From Bacteroidaceae bacterium (GTDB lineage: Bacteria > Bacteroidota > Bacteroidia > Bacteroidales > Bacteroidaceae): a DNA stretch of 64,000 nucleotides. Of the stretch, positions 58,237-64,000 are shown in pieces (position 1 is the first letter of the stretch; each line of letters begins with the position of its first letter). The notes below the pieces were generated by a model. It was not told the DNA's origin. It made no database searches and saw only the letters and a list, made by a program, of their open reading frames with translations. The position numbers and the translations under genes are program-made. The stretch lies in contig JAFXXQ010000037.1 of assembly GCA_017542145.1 (NCBI GenBank), positions 62,001 to 126,000 on the forward strand, in the 5' to 3' direction.

Positions 58237-61200
58237 TTAGAAGCCAAGTGCGATACCGAAGTTGAACACACGCTGGTTCATGTATGCATCGCCTGCGGTA
58301 TTGGTGGAGATCTCAGGATCCTGCTGGTATTTCTCGTAGTTGGTCCACGTGAACAGGTTATAGGCGTTCATGTAGAGTCTGGCTGAATCAAGAAACTTGG
58401 GCAGGGCCTTGTGCGGTAGCAGATAGCTGAGGTCGATGGTCTTCAGACGGACGTACATCGCGTCGACGAGCCAGAAGTCGGACATGAAGGCCTCGGCGGA
58501 GTTGACGGTTGCGGGGTTGGATGTCAGACGAGGGAAGTTGATAGTCTCACCAGCCTGATAGCGTTCAAGCGTCCAGCGTTGTTGGTGTAAGGGCTGAAAT
58601 TGGCTCTTGAACGGCTCGATGCCCGTACCCACGACGGAGAAACTGTAGTTGAACGAGCCTTGAAAGAGGATGCTCAGCGTCAGTCCCTTCCACGAACCGC
58701 CGAGAGTCCAGCCGAGCGTGGTGTTGGGGAGGTTGGGCATGCCGATGGCGCGCTTGTCGTAGTCGTCGATGATGCCGTCGTCGTTGAGGTCGCGGTATTT
58801 CAGGTCGCCCGCCTGCACGGGGATATCGCTCACGGGTACGGCGGGGGCGTTTTCCGTGTTGTTCTCAATGGCGGCAATCTCGTCGGTTGTATAGTAGCCG
58901 TCCCAAACGTAGCCGAAGGGCTGACCGATGGGATGTCCCGTCTTCGTCAGCCACGGGAAGCGCTGCTGGGCTTCCTGCTGGAAGAGGATCTTGTTCTTGG
59001 CATAGGAAAAGACGAAATTGGTGTTGAAGCCCCAGTCGCCCTGATTCTTGCGGTAGCCGATCTGGCCGTCGAAGCCCTGATTTTGGGTGCGGGCGACGTT
59101 GACGGGTGAGGTGCTGATGCCGATGAGCATGGGGATGTCCCCGCGATAGACCAGTTGGTCGTAGCGGTAGTCGTAGAAATAGTCAAACGTGAGTGAGAGG
59201 CTGTTCCACATGTTAAGGTCGATACCGACGTCGAACTTGCGGGCTTTCTCCCAGGTGACGTCGTCGTTGCCAAGAGCCCCTTCGCGGTAGCCTGTCCAGT
59301 TCATGGCACGGTCGCCGAAGTAGTAGGTGTTGCCCACCTCATAGATTTGGTTGTAGAGGTAGCGGTCGCCCATGGCCACGTCAGAGCCGACGAGACCGAA
59401 CGACGAGCGGACCTTCAGGTGGTCGACGTTCTTTTCGAATGCGCTTTTGAACCAGGGTTCCTCGCTGATGACCCAGCCTGCACCAACGGCAGGGAAGAAA
59501 CCGTAGCGATGGCCGGCAGCAAAGCGGTCAGAGCCGTTATAGGCTGCGTTAATGTCGAGGAGGTACTTGTTGTTGTACTTGTAGCCCAGCTTTAGCGTCA
59601 TCCCCATGAACTTTTCGGGGACTTTCTGACCGAAGTTCTCATTGGTCGTACTCTCACGGTTGAAGAGTAGCATTGAGGTCACGTCGTGGATGCCGTCGAA
59701 CACACGGGCATAGTTGAGGAAGGCCTGCAGGTTGAGGTCCTTACGGGCAGTATTGGTGCCTGCTGTGACGGCGTATGAGCCATTGGTGTAGACGTGGTCG
59801 GGGTTGATGTTGTAGTACCCGCCGCCCTGGCCGTTGGAGTTGAAGTGGTAGGTGGGGAACTCGCTGCGCCAGACGCTGCGCCAGTTCTCATCGATGGTGG
59901 AGTAGGCTACACGCAGGTTGGACGAGAGACCTTTGGTGATGAAGTCCATCTTCCAGTTGACGTTGTAGAGCAGGTTGTTGTCATTACGGCGTGTGCGGCT
60001 GTAACCCTGGTTGGCCAGGCGGGCATTGAGTGTCGGACGACGCCCTGAGGTGTCGTAGAGGTAGGCCCACGACCCATTGGGGTTGATGACGGGGGCAGAG
60101 TAGGGGTGCATCTCCTCCCAGTTGTAGATCTGGCCTGTGGCGTTCAGGCCGTACGGCTCGTTGATGTTCATGAATCGCGAAGTGATGTCGAGCCGCATGG
60201 TGAAGTCCTTGGTTACCTGGAAGTCGATGTTCGAGCGGTAGTTGAAACGGCGGTAGAGGTAGTTGGAGTTGACGTCGGTATTGATGGCACCGAAATCGCG
60301 CACAAGGCCGTTCTGCAGGAAATAACCCACGGAAACGAAGTACTTCAGCACATCCGTGCCGCCCGAGACATCCACGTTGGCATTGGTCTGCTGGGCGGTT
60401 TTCTTGAAGATTTCGTTGTACCAGTTGACGTCAGGATGGCCGTAGGGGTCGTCGCCCGTGCGGAAGTGCTCCAAATCCACATCGGTGAAGGCGGGCTGCA
60501 TGCCGTCGTTGGCATATGCCTCGTTCACCAGCTGGGCTGTCTCGTACGAGCCGAGGAAGCGTGGAGTGCGGACAGGCGTCTGCATGCCCGCCTCCTGACG
60601 GACGTTAATGCGGGGATGGCCGTCCTCGCCACGGCGCGTCTTCACGACCAATACGCCGTTGGCGCCCTTGATGCCGTAGATGGCCGTAGTCGAGGCGTCC
60701 TTCAGGATGGAGACGCTCTCAATTTCGTTTACATTGATCTGGGCGAGTTGCTCGTAGGTGTACTCCACGTCGTCCACGATGATGAGCGGGTGGTTGCCGG
60801 CGGAGTTCAGAGAGCTGACGCCGCGGATGAAGAAGTCTGAGGCATCCTTGCCCGGCTGTCCGTTTCGCTGCTGCGAGAAGAAACCCGGCAGACGGCCCAC
60901 GAGTGTGTTCTGTACACTGCTGACAGGTACTTTCTGGAGTTCCCTACCACCGATGGCGCTTACGGCACCCGTCAGTGTGATGCGCTTTGCCTGTCCGTAG
61001 CCCACGACCACCACCTCGTCGATGCTGTTTTCGCCCGAGGTCATCACCACGTCCAGTACGCTCTCCCGGACGACCTCCTCGTGGGGGGCATAGCCTACGT
61101 AGGAGAATACCAGACGTTCGCCGTTCCGGGCGGCAATCTGATAGCGTCCGTCCACGTCAGTAATGGTGGCGGTCTGCGTGCTTTTCACCCTCACGGCAAC

Positions 61201-61314
61201 GCCTATCAGGGGTTCACCGTCGTCGGCTGAGGTTACCACACCGCTCACGGTCTGACTCATTAGCAGACTGGCGTATGTGCCCAAGCACAGAAATAACAAA
61301 AAATATCTTTTCAT
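58237..61314 (-). CDS. susC: SusC/RagA-family TonB-dependent outer-membrane transporter (second)
   Basis: The 1025-aa protein has a signal peptide ('YFLLFLCLGTYASLLMSQ') and carboxypeptidase-regulatory-like domain ('VSGVVTSADDGEPLIGVAVR'). The 'IDEVVVVGYGQAKRITLTGA' TonB-box/plug start and plug 'GVSSLNSAGNHPLIIVDDVE' are intact. The C-terminal barrel ends '...NFGIALGF'. It imports oligosaccharides into the periplasm using TonB energy with a SusD lid. Unusually, no SusD gene follows it; the only SusD gene lies upstream, between it and a first SusC. It has 50 bp between it and the SusD gene, so they are likely one transcript. Confidence 0.93.
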   Translation of the reverse strand: MKRYFLLFLCLGTYASLLMSQTVSGVVTSADDGEPLIGVAVRVKSTQTATITDVDGRYQIAARNGERLVFSYVGYAPHEEVVRESVLDVVMTSGENSIDEVVVVGYGQAKRITLTGAVSAIGGRELQKVPVSSVQNTLVGRLPGFFSQQRNGQPGKDASDFFIRGVSSLNSAGNHPLIIVDDVEYTYEQLAQINVNEIESVSILKDASTTAIYGIKGANGVLVVKTRRGEDGHPRINVRQEAGMQTPVRTPRFLGSYETAQLVNEAYANDGMQPAFTDVDLEHFRTGDDPYGHPDVNWYNEIFKKTAQQTNANVDVSGGTDVLKYFVSVGYFLQNGLVRDFGAINTDVNSNYLYRRFNYRSNIDFQVTKDFTMRLDITSRFMNINEPYGLNATGQIYNWEEMHPYSAPVINPNGSWAYLYDTSGRRPTLNARLANQGYSRTRRNDNNLLYNVNWKMDFITKGLSSNLRVAYSTIDENWRSVWRSEFPTYHFNSNGQGGGYYNINPDHVYTNGSYAVTAGTNTARKDLNLQAFLNYARVFDGIHDVTSMLLFNRESTTNENFGQKVPEKFMGMTLKLGYKYNNKYLLDINAAYNGSDRFAAGHRYGFFPAVGAGWVISEEPWFKSAFEKNVDHLKVRSSFGLVGSDVAMGDRYLYNQIYEVGNTYYFGDRAMNWTGYREGALGNDDVTWEKARKFDVGIDLNMWNSLSLTFDYFYDYRYDQLVYRGDIPMLIGISTSPVNVARTQNQGFDGQIGYRKNQGDWGFNTNFVFSYAKNKILFQQEAQQRFPWLTKTGHPIGQPFGYVWDGYYTTDEIAAIENNTENAPAVPVSDIPVQAGDLKYRDLNDDGIIDDYDKRAIGMPNLPNTTLGWTLGGSWKGLTLSILFQGSFNYSFSVVGTGIEPFKSQFQPLHQQRWTLERYQAGETINFPRLTSNPATVNSAEAFMSDFWLVDAMYVRLKTIDLSYLLPHKALPKFLDSARLYMNAYNLFTWTNYEKYQQDPEISTNTAGDAYMNQRVFNFGIALGF

Positions 61315-61364
61315 ATCGTCTTTTCTTTTCTGGTGGTTCGTATCTACAGTCCTCCATTCCCCAT

Positions 61365-63176
61365 CTACCTCCAGTTGGGGTTTTGGACCATTCTGCTGTT
61401 CTTATTTACCTCTGTGTAGGGGATGGGGTAAAGATACATCTTGTCACTCCAGTCAACCTTTAGGATGTCGATGGGCGTGTAGACCACCTGCGAGGTGCCC
61501 TTGACCACCTGCATACCCTGTATGGGCTGGCTGAAGATATCCTCGGCCTCGCGCCAGCGGCGAATGTCGTAGTAGCGTTGCTCCTCAAAGGCCATCTCGA
61601 TGCGGCGCTCGTTGTGTATCATCTCGCGCATCTGCTCACGCGTCATTGTGCGGTCGAGGCCGTAGAGTTTGTCGGTGCCAGGGTCAATGCCTGCACGATA
61701 GCGGACGGGGATGAGGTAGTTGATGATGTCGTCCAGATAGGCGTCGCGCTGGTCGCTCTCGTTGGCAGCCTCGGCAAAGTTCAGCAGCACCTCGGCAAAA
61801 CGGAAGTAAATCCATAGTTCGTTGTGACTGCTGTACTCGGTGGCGGTCCTGAAGTCGTTCATGAATTTGCACATGTAGTAGCTTGTCTGGTTGTAGTGAC
61901 CTGAGCCAGATGGGTTGTGGGCGCCACCCTGATAGGTGTCGAGCTGTGTGTTCAGCCATTGTGAGCCCTGATGGAGTACAATCATGTCGAGTCGGGGGTC
62001 GCGATTGTCGTAGGGGTGCTGTGGGTCGTAAGAATAGGCGCTCTGGCCGCGCGGCTTTCCATCCTTCATCCAGAAGGCATCTACAAAGTTCTGCGTCGGG
62101 TTTGTGCGCCCGTTGCCCAGCTTGTTGCCGGTGAAACCCAGCGGACCGTTGCTGCGCTCCACGGAGGTTCCGCTACCGTTGTTACGGAAGAAGATTAGTT
62201 CGCGGATGTTGCCTGTGTAATAGTTGACGAACACGCTCCGGTAGTCCTCAGGCAGCTGGAACTTATTCTTGTTCATCGACACGCGGGTACTGATAATGCC
62301 ATACGTCTCGACGAATGCCTTGGCTTCCTCGGCTGCACGGGTCCAACGGGTGGGGTCGTAGTCCGTATAGCCTACGTAGGCGTTGCCCTGTTCGAGCGTC
62401 CTGCCGTTGAATAGTGGGCTTGCCGCATACAGCAGCACGCGGATCTTGAAAGCTAGGCAGGCCTGCTTAGTGGGCACATGGGCAAAGGCTACGGCATCGC
62501 GCATCGGGAGCGAGCGCAGCGAATCCTTGATTGCATCAAGTTCGTCCACGATGTAGTCCACGCACTCCTCGAAGGTGTTTCGCGGCAGCTCCAGGTTGTC
62601 GTTAATGTCAAATACCTTGTCGCCCACCAGGGGCACACCTCCGTAACGCTCCACAAGCTGGAAGTAGAAAAAAGCGCGCAGGAACCGCGCCTCGGACTTG
62701 TACGACGATCCCATGGGGCGCTCGCGTCCCACCACCTCTTTCCCGTCTTCGTCGAGGTAGGTTTCGGAGTTGGTATAACGGGTGTTAAAAGGCACACGAT
62801 CGATGTTATTGATAAAGATGTTGCACTTGCGGATGGACTGGTACCACGTGCCCCAGTTCATGTCCGTGGTCACCTGACTGCTGGCGGTAAAGCGTCCCGT
62901 CTGCAGGCGTAGTACGTCGGGGTCGCTGTCCATATAGAGCGATACGGCATCGTCCGTAGCAGCATCGAGGAAATCATTGCCCACGCGATTATAGCCGTTG
63001 GGCAGCGTCGAATAGATGGCGTTCAGGAAACGCACGGCCTGTACACCCGCCGAGTCCGTCTCGGAAAAGACGTATTCCACCGTGTACTGGTCCACCGGCA
63101 AGCTTTCATAGTCGTCCGTACAGGCGAGGAGGAGAACCAACATCACGGCGGGCAGCAAACACGCCAGTCCGCGCAT
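61365..63176 (-). CDS. susD: SusD/RagB-family surface lipoprotein
   Basis: The 603-aa glycan-binding lipoprotein has signal and lipobox 'LLPAVMLVLLLACTDD' (cysteine near residue 19). SusD-like helical blocks include 'RFLRAFFYFQLVERYGGVPL', 'VPTKQACLAFKIRVLLYAAS' and the C-terminal 'RDAYLDDIINYLIPVRYRAG' with 'EMIHNERRIEMAFEEQRYYD' and 'IRRW'. It caps a SusC channel and recruits oligosaccharides. An upstream reading to 63320 is rejected as start because it is coded by repeat DNA; ATG 63176 begins the lipoprotein signal. The gene lies between a SusC fragment (63327-) and a full SusC (58237-61314). Confidence 0.93.
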   Translation of the reverse strand: MRGLACLLPAVMLVLLLACTDDYESLPVDQYTVEYVFSETDSAGVQAVRFLNAIYSTLPNGYNRVGNDFLDAATDDAVSLYMDSDPDVLRLQTGRFTASSQVTTDMNWGTWYQSIRKCNIFINNIDRVPFNTRYTNSETYLDEDGKEVVGRERPMGSSYKSEARFLRAFFYFQLVERYGGVPLVGDKVFDINDNLELPRNTFEECVDYIVDELDAIKDSLRSLPMRDAVAFAHVPTKQACLAFKIRVLLYAASPLFNGRTLEQGNAYVGYTDYDPTRWTRAAEEAKAFVETYGIISTRVSMNKNKFQLPEDYRSVFVNYYTGNIRELIFFRNNGSGTSVERSNGPLGFTGNKLGNGRTNPTQNFVDAFWMKDGKPRGQSAYSYDPQHPYDNRDPRLDMIVLHQGSQWLNTQLDTYQGGAHNPSGSGHYNQTSYYMCKFMNDFRTATEYSSHNELWIYFRFAEVLLNFAEAANESDQRDAYLDDIINYLIPVRYRAGIDPGTDKLYGLDRTMTREQMREMIHNERRIEMAFEEQRYYDIRRWREAEDIFSQPIQGMQVVKGTSQVVYTPIDILKVDWSDKMYLYPIPYTEVNKNSRMVQNPNWR

Positions 63177-63183
63177 TTTCTTA

Positions 63184-63219
63184 TTGACTTGTTTATTTGT
63201 TGACTTGTTGACTTGTTGA
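63184..63219. repeat. Octamer array D between susC and susD
   Basis: A short run of GACTTGTT-like units (TTGACTTGTTTATTTGTTGA...) between the first SusC gene and the SusD start, of the same family as arrays A-C. Confidence 0.75.
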
Positions 63220-63238
63220 GCTTCGCTCTTCGTCCGTC

Positions 63239-63286
63239 GCGACTCGGCAGAGATTGTGCAAGCACATCTTTGCTCTCGCTGCTCCG
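63239..63286. repeat. Dispersed GACTCGGCA palindromic repeat (copy 3)
   Basis: GCGACTCGGCAGAGATTGTG then CAAGCACATCTTTGCTCTCG, with a clear inner stem (AGATTGTGC / GCACATCT). It lies next to octamer array D, and copies 1 and 2 are at 25219 and 55904. Confidence 0.65.
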
Positions 63287-63326
63287 TCCGTTGACTCATT
63301 GAATTTTCCATACTACTCATAGTCTT

Positions 63327-64000
63327 TTAGTAATTAAGTTTCACACCTGTCCACATGGCGCGTTGTAAGGGTGAACTGGTGAATGTCACCTCAGGATCGA
63401 CTAGGTCGCAAGCAGAGAAGGTCAGCAGATTCTGCCCCTCGACGAAGATTTTCACGCGCAGGCCTCCCAGTTTGTCCTGACAGAACGTCTCAGGCAGGTT
63501 GTAAGCTAGCGACATATTTTTCAGACGGATGAAATTTCCGTTATGCATCCAAAGAGATGATCCGTAGCTTCCGCCGTAATTGTAGGTGTTCCCTCCAGCT
63601 GACAGACGGGGATAGATGGCTACGTCGGCCGTCTCAGGCGTCCAACGAGCCAGGATGTTCTGATAGGCTTGGCCATAGCTGTTCCCAATGGACTGGAAGC
63701 CTTCGACCAATGTGCGGTTGTTCACGTAGAGATCGCGGCCTGCGATGCCCTGCCATAGCATGGAGAACTCAAGACCTTTCCACTCGAGACCGAGGTCCAC
63801 GCCGAAGAACTGTACGGGCTTGTCACCTCCGATGACTATGCGGTCCCATTCGTTGATAACGCCGTCGTTGTTCTGATCGATGTATTTCACGTCGCCAGGC
63901 TGGACGTTGTAACCTACCATGACGGGGTAATCATTCGCGATGTCGGCAGCGGAAAGGAAACCATCAGCTTGTAGGCCGAAAATTACGCCCTCGGGACGTC
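63327..64000 (-). CDS. susC: SusC/RagA-family TonB-dependent transporter, C-terminal part (partial at right edge)
   Basis: The frame is open to the window edge and reads into a SusC barrel: 'RPEGVIFGLQADGFLSAADI' near the edge, 'VQPGDVKYIDQNNDGVINEW' (the conserved DxNxDGxI loop), 'GLEFSMLWQGIAGRDLYVNN' and the C-terminal end 'MWTGVKLNY'. The signal, plug and TonB box are outside the window. It partners the SusD gene downstream. The gap to SusD is filled by octamer array D and a palindromic repeat. Confidence 0.92.
   Translation of the reverse strand, partial: RPEGVIFGLQADGFLSAADIANDYPVMVGYNVQPGDVKYIDQNNDGVINEWDRIVIGGDKPVQFFGVDLGLEWKGLEFSMLWQGIAGRDLYVNNRTLVEGFQSIGNSYGQAYQNILARWTPETADVAIYPRLSAGGNTYNYGGSYGSSLWMHNGNFIRLKNMSLAYNLPETFCQDKLGGLRVKIFVEGQNLLTFSACDLVDPEVTFTSSPLQRAMWTGVKLNY

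Noticed and set aside
63177..63320. N-terminal extension of the SusD protein
   Set aside because: The extra 48 codons are coded by octamer and palindromic repeat DNA; a normal lipoprotein signal starts at ATG 63176.

Overview
The window looks like a chromosomal piece of a Bacteroidales bacterium, most likely Prevotellaceae. Four things point there: SusC/SusD outer-membrane nutrient-uptake proteins, a polysaccharide utilisation region full of secreted glycoside hydrolases, secreted proteins ending in a 'YNLxG...GIxIxR...K' sorting-type tail, and several promoters with the Bacteroidetes TAnnTTTG -7 box. No rRNA, tRNA, CRISPR array or classical insertion sequence with a transposase was recognised. 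Base composition changes sharply: about 1-25,400 is AT-rich and patchy, while about 27,000-64,000 is clearly GC-richer with uniform codon use.

Region 1 (1-19,489, plus strand) is a surface-polysaccharide or glycan biosynthesis locus. It holds a saccharopine/alanine-dehydrogenase-like fragment, a ChbG/YdjC-type deacetylase, a CapA-type metallophosphatase, a sugar-transfer-associated ATP-grasp protein, three LicD-type phosphotransferases, a class V aminotransferase overlapping a cytidylyltransferase-oxidoreductase fusion, a secreted endonuclease/exonuclease/phosphatase-fold protein, and a PglD-like acetyltransferase. These are followed by an ACP/SDR/KAS-III trio, a PglC-like phosphoglycosyl transferase, a GT2 enzyme, a nucleotidyltransferase, an MBL-fold hydrolase, a second glycosyltransferase and a PglE-like aminotransferase. 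PglC, PglD and PglE homologues suggest a 2,4-diacetamido-trideoxyhexose initiating sugar. The aminotransferase, cytidylyltransferase and LicD genes suggest a CDP-activated phospho-headgroup placed on the glycan. The end of the locus has been rearranged: a composite pseudogene, three intergenic hexamer arrays, and three in-frame repeat insertions inside the PglE-like gene, one of which carries a DUF559 endonuclease-like domain.

Region 2 (19,600-29,400) is accessory. It contains two small unknown genes, a membrane protein, a calcineurin-like phosphoesterase followed after 5 bp by an Hsp90-type (GHKL) ATPase (a candidate defence module), an AAA_14/DUF4143 ATPase, and a VirE-type helicase/primase-like gene next to a cysteine-rich DUF6078-like gene. 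A strictly 21-bp-phased array of four palindromes lies between those last two genes.

Region 3 (29,700-32,500) is housekeeping: an adenylate kinase fused to a WbuC-type cupin, an alpha/beta hydrolase, and endonuclease IV. Region 4 (32,700-64,000) is a glycan degradation region. It has a large secreted protein, a GH106-like rhamnosidase, a CE1-type esterase, GH16, GH43 and GH3 enzymes, a DUF6055-like metalloprotease, an SDR, a DUF5005-like protein, two serine beta-lactamase-like hydrolases flanking a lactonase, an exported oxidoreductase, a DUF4105 membrane protein, and a SusC-SusD-SusC series running off the right edge. No HTCS or SusR-type regulator is in the window. Short repeats recur through region 4 and the accessory region: a GACTTGTT octamer, a GACTCGGCA-type palindrome and a 21-bp tandem. 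One octamer array lies inside a coding sequence.
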